Shown: positions 11,216 to 20,822 of the stretch, in pieces
How positions within the stretch are numbered: the first letter of the stretch is position 1
Layout of the letters: every line of letters begins with the position of its first letter
NCBI RefSeq assembly: GCF_002970975.1
Contig: NZ_KZ672982.1
Span: 310,001 to 374,000, forward strand
Source of the DNA: Microbacterium halophytorum
Lineage (GTDB): Bacteria > Actinomycetota > Actinomycetes > Actinomycetales > Microbacteriaceae
DNA: 64,000 nucleotides
Reading direction: 5' to 3'
Notes under the pieces: model-generated
Databases searched by the model: none
What the model was told of the DNA's origin: nothing
Seen by the model: the letters and a program-made list of their open reading frames with translations, nothing else
Program-made: the position numbers and the translations under genes

Positions 11216-11814
11216 GCTGCCTTGCTCCGATACAGATGGTGCTTCGCGATGTACTGCACGACCCCGTCCGGAACGAGGTACCACACGGGGTACCCCCGCT
11301 CCACGCGGTCGCGGCAGTCCGTCGACGAGATCGCGAGCGCCGGGATCTCCAGCAGGCTCACGTCGGTGGTGGGGAGTCGCGAGACGTCGATCGTGTGCCC
11401 CGGCCGGGTGACCGCCACGAAGTGGGCGAGGTCCCATAGCTGATCGGCGTCGCGCCAGCCCAGGATCTGCTCGATCGCGTCCGCGCCCGTGATGAAGAAC
11501 AGCTCCGCGTCGGGGCGCTGGGAGCGCAGGTCGCGCAGCGTATCCACGGTATAGGTGGGGGTCGGCCGATCGATGTCGACCCTGCTCACCGTGAAACTGG
11601 GGTTCGAGGCCGTCGCGATGACGGTCATCTCGTACCGGGATTCGGCGGGCGAGACGGCCGGCTTGTGCGCGGGGTTCCCCGTCGGCACGAAGACGACCTC
11701 ATCGAGCCCGAACGACTTCGACACCTCGCTCGCGGCCACGAGGTGACCATGATGGATCGGGTCGAAGGTGCCGCCCATCACCCCGATCCGCGGTGCGCGT
11801 GTCTCCCCGGTCAC
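11212..11814 (-). CDS. nadD: Nicotinate-nucleotide adenylyltransferase
   Basis: 200-aa nucleotidyltransferase that makes NaAD from NaMN and ATP in NAD synthesis. The N-terminal [12 protein letters not shown] contains the H-x-G-H nucleotide-binding motif, and [13 protein letters not shown] near the end corresponds to the ISST-x-R motif. The annotated GTG start at 11814 has only a weak upstream GAGG; an in-frame ATG at 11778 directly before GGTFDP is possible. Located 11 bp after the small membrane protein gene and overlapping the next gene by 4 bp. Confidence 0.95.
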   Translation of the reverse strand: MTGETRAPRIGVMGGTFDPIHHGHLVAASEVSKSFGLDEVVFVPTGNPAHKPAVSPAESRYEMTVIATASNPSFTVSRVDIDRPTPTYTVDTLRDLRSQRPDAELFFITGADAIEQILGWRDADQLWDLAHFVAVTRPGHTIDVSRLPTTDVSLLEIPALAISSTDCRDRVERGYPVWYLVPDGVVQYIAKHHLYRSKAA

Positions 11815-11825
11815 GGAATGCGGCC

Positions 11826-12035
11826 TCAGTGGCCGTGCCCCGCCTCGTGCGACACCGGCTCCGAGGCCCGCTCGACCTTGTCGGAGTGGCGGTTGGCGAC
11901 GTTCCGGTAGGAGAACGTCACGAGCCCGAGCAGCGCGAACACCACGGCTGCGATGATGCCGAAGGGCAGCGTCTCCATCGCCACGTTGCCGTGGTGCTCT
12001 TCTGCGGCGGCCGCGATCGCGGTCAAGAGGGTCAT
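11826..12035 (-). CDS. Small membrane protein, unknown function
   Basis: 69 aa. One clear transmembrane segment, [19 protein letters not shown] (~23-41), with a His/Glu-containing N-terminal part (AEEHHGN) and a His-rich end (HEAGHGH). A GGAG Shine-Dalgarno lies 6 nt before the ATG, and a TAAACT -10-like box is at 12062-12067. Likely first gene of the nadD-rsfS operon. Similar small proteins precede nadD in related genera as far as I recall; function unknown. Confidence 0.75.
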   Translation of the reverse strand: MTLLTAIAAAAEEHHGNVAMETLPFGIIAAVVFALLGLVTFSYRNVANRHSDKVERASEPVSHEAGHGH

Positions 12036-12107
12036 ATCGACTCCGTTCGCTTCTTTTCGTTCAGTTTATCCCGCATGGGCAGGGAACCCGCCGAGCGGCA
12101 CCCGCGG

Positions 12108-13409
12108 TCACGCGCGCGTCTGGCCCGATCCGCGCACGAGCCACTTCGTGCTCGTCAGCTCCGCGAGCCCCATCGGGCCCCGGGCGTGCAGCTTCTGGGT
12201 CGACACGCCGACCTCGGCGCCGAACCCGAACTCCCCGCCGTCGGTGAAGCGCGTCGACGCGTTCACCATCACGACTGCCGAGTCGACTTCCGCGAGAAAA
12301 CGATCGGCGCGCCGCGTGTCGGTCGTGACGATCGATTCAGTGTGGCCCGTCGAGTAGCTCCGGATGTGCTCCAGGGCCTCATCGAGGCCGTCGACCACGC
12401 GCACGGCGATGTCGAGGCTCAGGTACTCGGCTGCCCAGTCCTCCTCCGTCGCGGGGACGACGCCGGCCGCCAGCGCGGCGACCGCCTCGTCGCCGTGCAC
12501 CGTCACGCCCTCGGACTGCAGCGCCGCGACGATCGGCGGGACCAGGCGCTCGGCGGCGGAGCGCAGCACCAGCAGCGTCTCCGCTGCGTTGCACACGCTG
12601 GGCCGCTGGGTCTTCGCGTTCACGACGATGTCGAGGGCCCAGTCATCCGGAGCCGATTCGTCGAGCACGACGTGCACGACGCCGGACCCCGTCTCGATCA
12701 CGGGCACGGTCGACTCCGTCACGACGGTCCGGATGAGGCGCGCGCTGCCACGGGGGACGAGGACGTCGATGAATCCGCGGCCGCCCATCAGCGCCGCCGT
12801 GCCCTCCCGACCGAAGTCGTCCACGCTCTGGAAGACGTCGGCGGGGATCCCCCGGGCCGCGAGCGCCCCGCGCATCACGCGCAGGAGCACGGCGTTGGAG
12901 GCACGGGCCGCGCTGCCGCCGTAGAGGACGGCGGCGTTGCCCGAGCGCAGCGCGAGCGCCGCGATGTCGACCGTGACGTTCGGGCGCGCCTCGTAGATCG
13001 CGCCGACGACGCCGAACGGGACCCGCACCTGCTCGATCTGCACGCCGTTGGGCATCCTGTGCCCCCGCACGACCTGCCCGACAGGATCGGGAAGCGCCGC
13101 GATCGCGCGCAGCGAGGCCGCGAGGGCCTCGATGCGGCCGGCATCGAGGCGGAGGCGGTCGAGGAGCGCCTCGCCGATGCCCTCCCGCTCGCCGCGCGCG
13201 AGGTCCTCCGCGTTCGCCGCCGCGATCGCATCGGTCTCGGCGACGAGCGCGACCGCGATCGCCTCCAGCGCGTCGGCCCTGCCACCGCTCGTGAGTCGGG
13301 CCGCGGCTCGCGAGGCCTCCTTCGCGAGCGCCATCCGCTCGCGCGGCGTCGCCCCCGGCAGCTCGGCGTGGTCGGTCAGGGGTGTGGTCGCCTCGAGTGT
13401 CACCTGCAT
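12108..13409 (-). CDS. proA: Gamma-glutamyl phosphate reductase
   Basis: 433-aa NADPH-dependent aldehyde-dehydrogenase-fold enzyme, second step of proline synthesis (glutamyl-5-phosphate to glutamate semialdehyde). Family sequences present are FGVVGAIYEARPNVTVD, LYGGSAARASN, the catalytic cysteine in RPSVCNAAET, and FTDGGEFGFGAEVGVSTQ. GGAGG lies 2 nt before the ATG. It is 134 bp downstream of proB on the same strand. Confidence 0.95.
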   Translation of the reverse strand: MQVTLEATTPLTDHAELPGATPRERMALAKEASRAAARLTSGGRADALEAIAVALVAETDAIAAANAEDLARGEREGIGEALLDRLRLDAGRIEALAASLRAIAALPDPVGQVVRGHRMPNGVQIEQVRVPFGVVGAIYEARPNVTVDIAALALRSGNAAVLYGGSAARASNAVLLRVMRGALAARGIPADVFQSVDDFGREGTAALMGGRGFIDVLVPRGSARLIRTVVTESTVPVIETGSGVVHVVLDESAPDDWALDIVVNAKTQRPSVCNAAETLLVLRSAAERLVPPIVAALQSEGVTVHGDEAVAALAAGVVPATEEDWAAEYLSLDIAVRVVDGLDEALEHIRSYSTGHTESIVTTDTRRADRFLAEVDSAVVMVNASTRFTDGGEFGFGAEVGVSTQKLHARGPMGLAELTSTKWLVRGSGQTRA

Positions 13410-13543
13410 CGCCTCCGGTCGGGTACTGCTGTCGGTCGTGTCTGAGTGCGCCGGACGCGGCCCCGCCGGATCCGCCGATCGCTCGGTGCCGCCCTGCTCA
13501 GCGGCCCGACGCGCCGTGCGCGCCCTCGCCGCTGGCGCGCGTC

Positions 13544-14380
13544 TCAGGCACCGCCTTCTGCCAGTGTATCGAGGGGCCCCGTGGTCGCGACGCTCTCGAG
13601 GTCGGCGGGCGCGAACCACGTACCGACGTCGTCGCCCCGAAGTGCGGAGGCGGCGAGGTCGGCGCTCGTGACCAGCACGCCGATGCCGGCGGCGGCGGCG
13701 AGGCGCGCGGCCGATGCCTTCGTCGCCGCTCCCCCGGTGCCGACGCTGTTCACGACGGTCGCGCCGAACTCCAGGCCGGCGAGGTCGCTGCCGAACTCGA
13801 TCGTGTCCAGTCGCTCGGCGCCGGGCTCGGACGGCGGCCTGGTGTAGAGCGAGTCGACGTCGCTGAGCAGCACGAGCGCGTCCGCCCCGACCATCCTGGC
13901 CACGAGAGCGGCGAGGCGGTCGTTGTCGCCGAACCGGATCTCGTGCGTCGCGACGGTGTCGTTCTCGTTCACGATCGGCAGCACGCGAAGCCCGAGGAGG
14001 CGGTCGATCGCGCGCCGCGCGTTGCTGCGGTGCGTCGCGTCCGCGAGGTCGTGGGACGTCAGCAGCACCTGCGCCGCCGTGATGTCGAAGGGGCGCAGCG
14101 CCTCCTGATAGCGGTACACGAGCACGTTCTGCCCGACCGCCGCCGCGGCCTGCTGGGTCGCCAGATCGGTCGGCCGCGAGTCGAGCTCGAGGAACGGCAT
14201 GCCCGTCGCGATGGCGCCGGACGACACCAGCAGCACCTCCGAGCCGCGCTCGTAGGCGTCGACGACGGCCTGCACGAGCGCGGGGATGCGGCGCTTCGCG
14301 GAGCCGCTGATCGACGACGAGCCGACCTTGACGACGATGCGCCTCGCCCCGGCGAGCTCGGCGCGCGACGCGAGGCTCAT
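13544..14380 (-). CDS. proB: Glutamate 5-kinase (no PUA domain)
   Basis: 278-aa amino-acid kinase that phosphorylates glutamate in the first step of proline synthesis. The N-terminus [11 protein letters not shown] is the nucleotide-binding start, and [24 protein letters not shown] is spread over residues ~135-158. The protein ends about where the kinase domain ends, so the ~90-residue PUA domain of longer ProB proteins is absent. PUA-less ProB occurs in other bacteria, so this is not necessarily a truncation. The start overlaps the obgE stop by 4 bp. Confidence 0.95.
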   Translation of the reverse strand: MSLASRAELAGARRIVVKVGSSSISGSAKRRIPALVQAVVDAYERGSEVLLVSSGAIATGMPFLELDSRPTDLATQQAAAAVGQNVLVYRYQEALRPFDITAAQVLLTSHDLADATHRSNARRAIDRLLGLRVLPIVNENDTVATHEIRFGDNDRLAALVARMVGADALVLLSDVDSLYTRPPSEPGAERLDTIEFGSDLAGLEFGATVVNSVGTGGAATKASAARLAAAAGIGVLVTSADLAASALRGDDVGTWFAPADLESVATTGPLDTLAEGGA

Positions 14381-15912
14381 TCGTCGTCCCCCGGCTTGAC
14401 GTCGCCGGACTCCCAATCGCCTCGGCTCGAGAGCCGGCGGCGCTCCTCCTCGTCGCGCTCAGCCGTGCGCGCGTCCATCATCCGGTAGTACGCCTCGCGG
14501 CGCTCGTTCGTCGTGCGTCGGCCGCCGTCGCGGCCGCTGAAGCGCATGTCGGTGCCGCGCGGGGACGGGGTCAGCTCGGCGGCCGACGAGATCGAAGGCT
14601 CCCAGTCGAAGACGATGCTGTCGTCGCTCTCACCGATCATCACGGTGGCACCGGCGACCGCACCGAGCCGGTACAGCTCGTTCTCGATGCCGATCTTCTC
14701 GAGCCGCTCGCCGAGGAAGCCGACGGCCTCCTCGTTCTGGAAATCGGTCTGCTGCACCCAGCGCAGCGGCTTGTCGCCCACGATCCGGTAGACGGTGCCG
14801 TAGGTGCCGCCCTCGACGCGGATCTCGAAGTCCTTCTTCGCGCCCTTCGGCGTGATGACGATGCGCTCCTGCTCCTCGTCGACGGGCGCGGCGGCGCGCT
14901 CCTCCTCGACGAGCTGGGCGAGCGCGAAGGTCAGCTCGCGGAGGCCCTCATGGGCGATCGCCGAGATCTCGAAGACGCGGTAGCCCAGCGCCTCGATGTC
15001 CGGCCTGACGAACGCGGCGAGCTCGCGCGCTTCCGGCACGTCGACCTTGTTCAGCACGACGAACTGCGGCCGCTCGAGGAGCGGCGCCTGGCCGTCGGGG
15101 ACCTCGTACGCGCCGAGCTCGGCGCGGATGGTCTCCAGGTCGCTCAGCGGGTCGCGCCCCGGCTCGAGCGTGGCGCAGTCGAGCACGTGCACGAGCACAC
15201 GGCACCGCTCGACGTGGCGGAGGAACTCCAGCCCCAGGCCCTTGCCCTCGCTGGCGCCCTCGATCAGGCCGGGAACGTCGGCGATCGTGAACCGCATATC
15301 CCCCGCCTGCACCACGCCGAGGTTCGGCTGCAGCGTCGTGAACGGGTACTCGGCGATCTTCGGCCGCGCGGCTGAGGCCGCGGCGATCAGGCTGGACTTG
15401 CCCGCGGACGGGAAGCCGACGAGCGCGACGTCGGCGACGACCTTGAGCTCGAGGACGACGTCGCCCTCCCAGCCGGGAGTGCCCAGGAGCGCGAAGCCGG
15501 GGGCCTTGCGCTTCGGCGACGACAGCGCAGCGTTCCCGAGCCCGCCGCGGCCGCCGTGAGCGGCCACGAAGCGCATCCCGGGGTGCACCATGTCGACGAG
15601 CACCTCGCCCGAGGCGTCCTTCACCACGGTGCCGACGGGAACGGGCAGCTCGGTGTCCTCGCCCTGGAAGCCGGAGCGCATGTCGCCGGCGCCCTCGCCC
15701 CCCTTGCCCGACTTGCGGTGCGGCGAGTGGTGGTAGTTCAGCAGCGTCGTGGTCTGCGGGTCCGCGACGAGCACGATGTCCCCGCCGTCGCCGCCGTTGG
15801 CGCCGTCGGGCCCGCCGAGCGGCTTGAACTTCTCGCGCTTCACGGAGACGCAGCCGTTGCCGCCGCGCCCGGCCCGCAGGTGCAGCGTCACCTCGTCGAC
15901 GAACGTGACCAT
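14377..15912 (-). CDS. obgE: GTPase ObgE/CgtA
   Basis: 511-aa ribosome-associated GTPase involved in 50S maturation and stress control. Three parts are visible: the glycine-rich Obg fold (~1-158, with [12 protein letters not shown] and [13 protein letters not shown]); the G domain with G1 [10 protein letters not shown] (~169), G3 [10 protein letters not shown] and G4 NKVD; and an OCT domain around [13 protein letters not shown]. The C-terminus has an additional charged tail. Downstream of rplU-rpmA and translationally coupled to proB. Confidence 0.96.
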   Translation of the reverse strand: MVTFVDEVTLHLRAGRGGNGCVSVKREKFKPLGGPDGANGGDGGDIVLVADPQTTTLLNYHHSPHRKSGKGGEGAGDMRSGFQGEDTELPVPVGTVVKDASGEVLVDMVHPGMRFVAAHGGRGGLGNAALSSPKRKAPGFALLGTPGWEGDVVLELKVVADVALVGFPSAGKSSLIAAASAARPKIAEYPFTTLQPNLGVVQAGDMRFTIADVPGLIEGASEGKGLGLEFLRHVERCRVLVHVLDCATLEPGRDPLSDLETIRAELGAYEVPDGQAPLLERPQFVVLNKVDVPEARELAAFVRPDIEALGYRVFEISAIAHEGLRELTFALAQLVEEERAAAPVDEEQERIVITPKGAKKDFEIRVEGGTYGTVYRIVGDKPLRWVQQTDFQNEEAVGFLGERLEKIGIENELYRLGAVAGATVMIGESDDSIVFDWEPSISSAAELTPSPRGTDMRFSGRDGGRRTTNERREAYYRMMDARTAERDEEERRRLSSRGDWESGDVKPGDDE

Positions 15913-15963
15913 GGTGCCTACCTACCTCGATGTCTGCTCCGGATGCTCATCCGGATATGAGAA

Positions 15964-15993
15964 GAACGGGGCGAGCCGAAGCCCGCCCCGTTC
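15964..15993 (-). terminator. Terminator downstream of rpmA
   Basis: 10-bp perfect stem GAACGGGGCG against CGCCCCGTTC with a 10-nt loop, between the rpmA stop and the obgE start. It probably gives partial termination so the ribosomal protein genes are made in excess over obgE. Confidence 0.65.
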
Positions 15994-16019
15994 TCAAAGC
16001 TATCGCGTGGGTTGTCTGC

Positions 16020-16277
16020 TTACGCAGCGACCTCGACGATGTTGACGACCTTGCGGCCGCCCTTCTGGCCGAACTGCACCGAGCCCGCCGAGAGGGCGAA
16101 CAGCGTGTCGTCCTTGCCGCGGCCGACGTTCGCACCGGGGTGGAACTTGGTGCCGCGCTGACGGACGAGGATCTCGCCCGCGTTGACTTCCTGGCCGCCG
16201 AAGCGCTTCACACCCAGGTACTGGGGGTTGGAATCGCGACCGTTACGAGTGGAGCTTGCGCCCTTCTTGCTTGACAT
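16020..16277 (-). CDS. rpmA: 50S ribosomal protein bL27
   Basis: 85-aa bL27. The N-terminus [19 protein letters not shown] reaches the peptidyl-transferase centre and lacks the cleavable leader seen in Firmicutes. [10 protein letters not shown] and [10 protein letters not shown] are family signatures. Cotranscribed with rplU, 16 bp downstream. Confidence 0.98.
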   Translation of the reverse strand: MSSKKGASSTRNGRDSNPQYLGVKRFGGQEVNAGEILVRQRGTKFHPGANVGRGKDDTLFALSAGSVQFGQKGGRKVVNIVEVAA

Positions 16278-16293
16278 TGCTCAGCCTCCGCGC

Positions 16294-16602
16294 TTACTTG
16301 ATGCCGGTGATCTTGACGCGCGTGAGGTCCTGGCGGTGCCCCTGGCGCTTCTTGTAACCGGTCTTGTTCTTGAACTTCTGGATGACGATCTTGGGACCGC
16401 GCAGGTGCGACACGACCTCGGCCGTGACCTTGACCTTCGCGAGCTTATCGGCGTCCGACTCGACCTTCTCGCCGTCGACGAAGAGGACGGCGGGCAGGTC
16501 GATGGTCTCGCCCTGTGCGGCCTGCACACGGTCGAGCTGAATCACCGAGCCGACCTCGACCTTCTCCTGCCGGCCACCGGCGCGCACAATTGCGTAAACC
16601 AC
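16294..16602 (-). CDS. rplU: 50S ribosomal protein bL21
   Basis: 102-aa bL21, binding 23S r[21 protein letters not shown] opens the protein, and the C-terminal [15 protein letters not shown] matches the family signature for rRNA binding. First gene of rplU-rpmA, with a ~140-nt leader from the promoter at 16748-16776. Confidence 0.98.
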   Translation of the reverse strand: MVYAIVRAGGRQEKVEVGSVIQLDRVQAAQGETIDLPAVLFVDGEKVESDADKLAKVKVTAEVVSHLRGPKIVIQKFKNKTGYKKRQGHRQDLTRVKITGIK

Positions 16603-16747
16603 TTCATACCTGTTTCATCGGGGAGCTCGGGGCTCCGAAATCTCACGGGAGGACTGCGGCCTGCTGTGACCGCAGGCTCCTGGGCGCATACTCGGGGCTG
16701 CTCCGGGAAGCGCCCGCGGGAGGGATGACCTCGCGCACCAACGGTTA

Positions 16748-16776
16748 ACTCTACCGGATGACCCAGGCCGAGGCAA
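16748..16776 (-). promoter_or_regulatory. rplU-rpmA promoter
   Basis: -35 TTGCCT (16776-16771) and -10 TAGAGT (16753-16748) with a 17-nt spacer on the minus strand. The resulting leader of about 140 nt contains small hairpins such as GGAGC-tcggg-GCTCC just before the rplU start. Best-looking SigA-type promoter in the window. Confidence 0.6.
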
Positions 16777-16854
16777 AGCAGCGCTGGCCGCGTGTCCTGT
16801 GCGTCGGCTCAGAAGTTCCGCGCTCCCGGCCGCCCGTTCGGGCCGTGAGCGTCC

Positions 16855-16860
16855 TAAGCT
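16855..16860 (+). promoter_or_regulatory. -10 box of a probably leaderless gene (DUF4031)
   Basis: TAAGCT ends exactly 6 nt before the GTG at 16867, placing the transcript start on or next to the start codon. There is no convincing Shine-Dalgarno. Confidence 0.45.
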
Positions 16861-16866
16861 CGCAGG

Positions 16867-17130
16867 GTGAGCGTTCTGATCGACACCCCGCGGTGGCCGG
16901 CCCACGGCAGGCTCTGGGCCCACCTCGTGAGCGACGCGAGCATCGACGAGCTGCACGCCTTCGCCGCGGAGCACGGCCTGCACCCTCGCAGCTTCGACCT
17001 GGATCACTACGACGTGCCGGAGGAGCGAGTGCCCGGCCTGATCGCGGCGGGCGCCGTGCCCGTTGACGCCCGCACGCTCGTGCGCTCGCTCGAGCGCTCC
17101 GGCCTGCGGGTGCACCAACGGGACCGCTGA
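16867..17130 (+). CDS. DUF4031 domain protein
   Basis: 87-aa protein of the DUF4031 family, small actinobacterial proteins of unknown function. Recognisable features are the opening VLIDTPRWPAHGRLWAHLVSD, here residues 3-23 (only ends quoted: VLIDTPRW and AHLVSD), then LHAFAAEHGL, DHYDVPEERV and VRSLERSGL. Conserved His, Asp and Tyr in DLDHYD hint at a metal or nucleotide site, but nothing is established. GTG start with the -10 box 6 nt upstream. Convergent with RNase E through a shared terminator. Confidence 0.8.
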   Translation: MSVLIDTPRWPAHGRLWAHLVSDASIDELHAFAAEHGLHPRSFDLDHYDVPEERVPGLIAAGAVPVDARTLVRSLERSGLRVHQRDR

Positions 17131-17132
17131 CG

Positions 17133-17185
17133 CCGGAACCGCCGCGGCCTGCGCACGCACGGTGCGCGGGCCGCGGCGGTTCCGG
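17133..17185. terminator. Bidirectional terminator between DUF4031 and rne
   Basis: 17-bp perfect arms (17133-17149 and 17169-17185; CCGGAACCGCCGCGGCC and its complement) with an inner GCGCAC/GTGCGC hairpin in the loop. It starts 3 nt after the DUF4031 stop and ends 6 nt before the rne stop. Confidence 0.85.
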
Positions 17186-17190
17186 TCGCG

Positions 17191-19854
17191 TCAGGACTCG
17201 CGCGTGATGTTCGTCGCCGTGCCGCCCGTGAGGGCAGCGGTCGTCACCCGCCGGCTCTTCGTTCGGTTGCGCCCCTGGCCCGGCTCCTTCGGCTCGGGAA
17301 GCGCGCTGAGCACCGAGTCGAGCAGCTGCTCCTTCTCGGACTTGGGCCGCTCGGGGGCGCGCTCGCGCGACGGGACGCGGTCGGCCCGGTCGCCCCGCTC
17401 CGCCCGATCCGTGCGCTTGCGGCGCGGGCGCTTCTGGCGGTCATCCGGCTCGGCCTCCGCCCGGGGCCCATCGGGCAGCGCGATCTCGACGCTCGGGTCC
17501 TTCGCGGCGGACGACTCGGAAACGGAGGGCGCCTCGGCGCCCTCGTCGTGGTGCGGCGGGATCGTCGACGCGGCGATCTGCGCGAGGGCCGACTTCACGC
17601 CGTCCGTGATGGTGTGCGTGGCACCGCCCGCGTGCTGCTCGCCGCCGGACTGCTTCTTGGAGCGGCCGTTGTTCGAGCCCGAGTCGTTCGAGCCGCCGTT
17701 CTGGCCGCGGCCGCGCCGACCGCCCCCGTTGCCCCCGGACGAGCGCTGCTTGAGCACGGGCTCGTGGTGCACGACCGCGCCGCGGCCGGCGCAGGCCTCG
17801 CAGGCCTCGCTGAAGGTCTCCAGCAGGCCGAGCCCGAGCTTCTTGCGCGTCATCTGCACGAGCCCGAGCGACGTGACCTCGGCGACCTGGTGCTTCGTCC
17901 GGTCGCGGCTCAGGCACTCGACGAGGCGCCGGAGCACGAGGTCGCGGTTCGACTCGAGCACCATGTCGATGAAGTCGACCACGATGATGCCGCCCATGTC
18001 GCGCAGGCGCATCTGCCGGACGATCTCCTCGGCCGCCTCGAGGTTGTTCTTCGTGACGGTCTCTTCGAGGTTGCCGCCCGTTCCGACGAACTTCCCGGTG
18101 TTGACGTCGATGACCGTCATCGCCTCGGTGCGGTCGATGACGAGGGAGCCGCCCGACGGCAGCCAGACCTTGCGGTCGAGCGCCTTCTCGATCTGCTCCG
18201 TGACCCGGTACTCGTCGAACGGGTCGCGCTCGCCCTCGTACCGCTCGACGCGGGTGAGGAGATCCGGCGCGACCTGCTCGAGGTACGTCGAGATCGTCTC
18301 GTGCGCGTCGTCGCCCTGGATCACCATCTTGGTGAAGTCCTCGTTGAACACGTCGCGCACGATCTTCACGAGCAGGTCGGGCTCGCTGTGGAGCATGCTG
18401 GGCGCGCTGCCCTTCTCGACGGCGCGCTGGATGTGCTCCCACTGGCTCGTCAGGCGGCTGACGTCGCGCGTGAGCTGGTCCTCGGTCGCGCCTTCGGCTG
18501 CGGTGCGCACGATCACGCCGCTCGACGACGGCAGCACCTGCTTCAGGATCTTCTTCAGGCGGGCGCGCTCGGTGTCCGGCAGCTTGCGCGAGATGCCGTT
18601 CATCGAACCGTTCGGCACGTAGACGAGGTAGCGGCCGGGCAGCGAGATCTGGCTCGTCAGGCGGGCGCCCTTGTGGCCGACCGGGTCCTTCGTGACCTGT
18701 ACGAGGACCTTGTCGCCGGGCTTGAGCGCGAGCTCGATGCGGCGCGGCTGGTTGCCCGTCTCGACCGAATCCCAGTCGACCTCGCCCGAGTAGAGCACGG
18801 CGTTGCGGCCGCGCCCGATGTCGACGAAGGCAGCCTCCATGCTCGGCAGCACGTTCTGCACGCGGCCGAGGTAGACGTTGCCGATCAGCGACGCGTCCTG
18901 GTCGCGGGCGACGTAGTGCTCGACGAGCACCTTGTCCTCGAGCACGCCGATCTGCACGCGGCCCTGCTTCGAGCGCACGACCATCTGGCGGTCGACGGAT
19001 TCGCGGCGGGCGAGGAACTCCGCCTCCGTGACGACCGAGCGGCGGCGGCCGGCTTCGCGGCCGTCGCGGCGTCGCTGCTTCTTCGCCTCGAGCCTGGTCG
19101 ACCCCTTGATCGCCTGCGGCTCAGTGATCAGCTCGGGCTCGCGCTCGCGCTGCCCTTTGCCGCCGCGCCGACGGCGGCGACGGCCGCCGCGCGATCCGGC
19201 GTCGTCGAAGTCCTCGTCGTCGTCGCTGTCGTCGGCGTCCTCCCGGGGAAGCGCGGGCAGCACGGTCAGCGTCGGCGCGTAGAAGTGCAGCGCGGTCGAC
19301 GGCGCCGAGACGAACTTCTCGGGCAGGAGCCCGAGCGTCACGGCTGTCGGCTTCTCCGGCTCGGCTTCGACGGCCGCAGCGGCGGGCTCCGCCGGCTTCT
19401 CCGGCTCGGCCGGTGCGTCGGCGCGCTGCGCCTCGGCACCATCCGGGGCCGCTTGCGCGACGGGCTCCGCCGCGGCGTCCTGGGCCTTCTCCGCAGCGGC
19501 GGGGGCGGCTTCCCCGGCGGCCGACGCGCTCGTCGCTTCCTGAGCCTGCGCCTCGGCGCTCGCCGCTTCGCCGACAGGCTCGGCCTGCTCGGCGGGCTCC
19601 GGCTCGGGCTCGGGCTCAGCGTGCTCGGTCGGCGCGTCAGGCGCGGCCGAACCGGATGCGGCCGGCTCGGCGGCAGCCTCGGCGTCGCCCGGCGCGGGGG
19701 TCTCCCCCTCGGCAACGGGGCTCTCGGCGGCCTCCGCGGGGGGCGCGCCGACGATCTCGGCCGCCGACGTCACCGCTTCGGTGGGCCGCTCGCCTTCCGC
19801 GGTGACCGCGTCGACGTTCTGGTGGTCGCTGTGTTCATAGTTCTCATCGGCCAT
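17191..19854 (-). CDS. rne: Ribonuclease E/G family endoribonuclease
   Basis: 887-aa RNase E/G. The N-terminal ~170 residues are acidic Ala/Glu/Pro-rich low complexity, then a basic stretch (GGRRRRRRGGKG), an S1-type region (LIGNVYLGRVQNVLPSMEAA) and the catalytic core. Active-site Asp/Asn motifs are VIDVNTGKFVG (~580) and IIVVDFIDM (~622). The zinc-link CEAC is near residue 685. The tail is rich in Gly, Asn, Arg and Lys. Such scaffold-like arms on both sides of the core are typical of actinobacterial RNase E. The ATG at 19854 is preceded by a leader of about 160 nt if the 20024-20029 promoter is right. Confidence 0.95.
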   Translation of the reverse strand: MADENYEHSDHQNVDAVTAEGERPTEAVTSAAEIVGAPPAEAAESPVAEGETPAPGDAEAAAEPAASGSAAPDAPTEHAEPEPEPEPAEQAEPVGEAASAEAQAQEATSASAAGEAAPAAAEKAQDAAAEPVAQAAPDGAEAQRADAPAEPEKPAEPAAAAVEAEPEKPTAVTLGLLPEKFVSAPSTALHFYAPTLTVLPALPREDADDSDDDEDFDDAGSRGGRRRRRRGGKGQREREPELITEPQAIKGSTRLEAKKQRRRDGREAGRRRSVVTEAEFLARRESVDRQMVVRSKQGRVQIGVLEDKVLVEHYVARDQDASLIGNVYLGRVQNVLPSMEAAFVDIGRGRNAVLYSGEVDWDSVETGNQPRRIELALKPGDKVLVQVTKDPVGHKGARLTSQISLPGRYLVYVPNGSMNGISRKLPDTERARLKKILKQVLPSSSGVIVRTAAEGATEDQLTRDVSRLTSQWEHIQRAVEKGSAPSMLHSEPDLLVKIVRDVFNEDFTKMVIQGDDAHETISTYLEQVAPDLLTRVERYEGERDPFDEYRVTEQIEKALDRKVWLPSGGSLVIDRTEAMTVIDVNTGKFVGTGGNLEETVTKNNLEAAEEIVRQMRLRDMGGIIVVDFIDMVLESNRDLVLRRLVECLSRDRTKHQVAEVTSLGLVQMTRKKLGLGLLETFSEACEACAGRGAVVHHEPVLKQRSSGGNGGGRRGRGQNGGSNDSGSNNGRSKKQSGGEQHAGGATHTITDGVKSALAQIAASTIPPHHDEGAEAPSVSESSAAKDPSVEIALPDGPRAEAEPDDRQKRPRRKRTDRAERGDRADRVPSRERAPERPKSEKEQLLDSVLSALPEPKEPGQGRNRTKSRRVTTAALTGGTATNITRES

Positions 19855-20023
19855 TTCTGGCGTACTCCTCGACGGGCGCTGTCCGCGCCCGGAATTCTCG
19901 TGCGGGCCATCCCCTGGCCCGCGAACTGCGTCGACCGGCGTTCGCTCTGGTCGCGAGAGGCTTCCGCCTCGAAGTCTCTTCAGCGCGGTTCGCGAACGTT
20001 CCGCGGGTTGCGCCTTGCACGCC

Positions 20024-20029
20024 ATTATC
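20024..20029 (-). promoter_or_regulatory. Candidate rne promoter (-10)
   Basis: GATAAT on the minus strand, a near-consensus -10 in otherwise GC-rich DNA; no good -35. It would give a 5' leader of about 160 nt before rne. The region 19,855-20,174 holds no gene; besides this it contains a small hairpin at 20054-20076 (CACCCCGG/CCGGGGTG). Confidence 0.35.
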
Positions 20030-20162
20030 GCACCCTCCGGCGCCGGCGCGCGCCACCCCGGCGTCATACCGGGGTGTGTTGCGCTCCTCGCCGGCGCGGC
20101 GGGCGGGCCCTGCCGCCGAATATCTCCCGCCGCGAGCGCAGGCCGCGCGCATCCGGCGATGC

Positions 20163-20168
20163 CATAAT
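20163..20168 (+). promoter_or_regulatory. -10 box of a probably leaderless gene (VKOR)
   Basis: CATAAT, 5 of 6 to consensus, ends exactly 6 nt before the VKOR ATG at 20175; no Shine-Dalgarno precedes the start. Confidence 0.5.
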
Positions 20169-20174
20169 CCGACC

Positions 20175-20771
20175 ATGGCATCGACGAGGACGCGCCCCAC
20201 GGCGCTCGGAATCTGGCTCATCATCGCCGCGGTCGTCGGCCTCACGGCCGCGTTCGAGCTGACGATCGAGAAGTTCGACGCCTACGAGAACCCCGGCCAG
20301 GGCGCCGCGTGCGACTTCAGCGTGCTCGTGCAGTGCACGGCGAACCTGAACTCGCCGCAGGGCTCCGCGTTCGGGTTCCCGAACCCGCTCATCGGCCTGG
20401 TGGGCTGGATGGCGCCGCTCGTCGTCGGCGTCGCCGTGCTCGCCGGCGCGCGTTTCCCGAAGTGGTTCTGGGCGGCGTTCACCGCGGGGATGACCTTCGC
20501 GTTCGGCTTCGTGTGCTGGCTGATCTACCAGTCGATCTTCAACCTCGGCACGCTGTGCCCCTGGTGCATGGCGACCTGGTCCGTCACGATCCCGTCGTTC
20601 TTCGCCGTGGCGCTCCACGCCATCCGGATCGGGGCGATCCCCCTCGGAAGGCGGGCCGCCAAGATCGCCGAGGCGCTGTACGGCTGGGTCCCCGTCATCA
20701 CGGTCGCGAGCTTCGCGGTCATCGCGATCATCGCCCAGCTCCGCCTGGACGTCCTCCGCGAGTTCCTCTGA
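20175..20771 (+). CDS. Vitamin K epoxide reductase (VKOR) family protein
   Basis: 198-aa integral membrane protein with about four to five hydrophobic helices. VKOR homologues reoxidise DsbA-like proteins using menaquinone, supporting disulfide formation outside the membrane. The redox centre CPWC is in NLGTLCPWCMATW (~residues 122-134). A loop cysteine pair is seen as ACDFSVLVQC (~40-49), and the conserved Ser/Asn region is NSPQGSAFGFPN. The ATG at 20175 follows a -10 box by 6 nt. No DsbA partner is adjacent. Confidence 0.92.
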   Translation: MASTRTRPTALGIWLIIAAVVGLTAAFELTIEKFDAYENPGQGAACDFSVLVQCTANLNSPQGSAFGFPNPLIGLVGWMAPLVVGVAVLAGARFPKWFWAAFTAGMTFAFGFVCWLIYQSIFNLGTLCPWCMATWSVTIPSFFAVALHAIRIGAIPLGRRAAKIAEALYGWVPVITVASFAVIAIIAQLRLDVLREFL

Positions 20772-20782
20772 TCCGGATGCAC

Positions 20783-20814
20783 GAAGCCCTCGCCGTCGTG
20801 ACGGCGAGGGCTTC
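20783..20814. terminator. Bidirectional terminator between VKOR and ndk
   Basis: 15-bp perfect stem (GAAGCCCTCGCCGTC and complement) with a 2-nt spacer, between the convergent stops at 20771 and 20823. Confidence 0.85.
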
Positions 20815-20822
20815 TCGGCGGC

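Noticed and set aside
13544..14380. Truncated proB
   Set aside because: The kinase domain is complete and the stop is close to its natural end; PUA-less ProB proteins are known in other bacteria.
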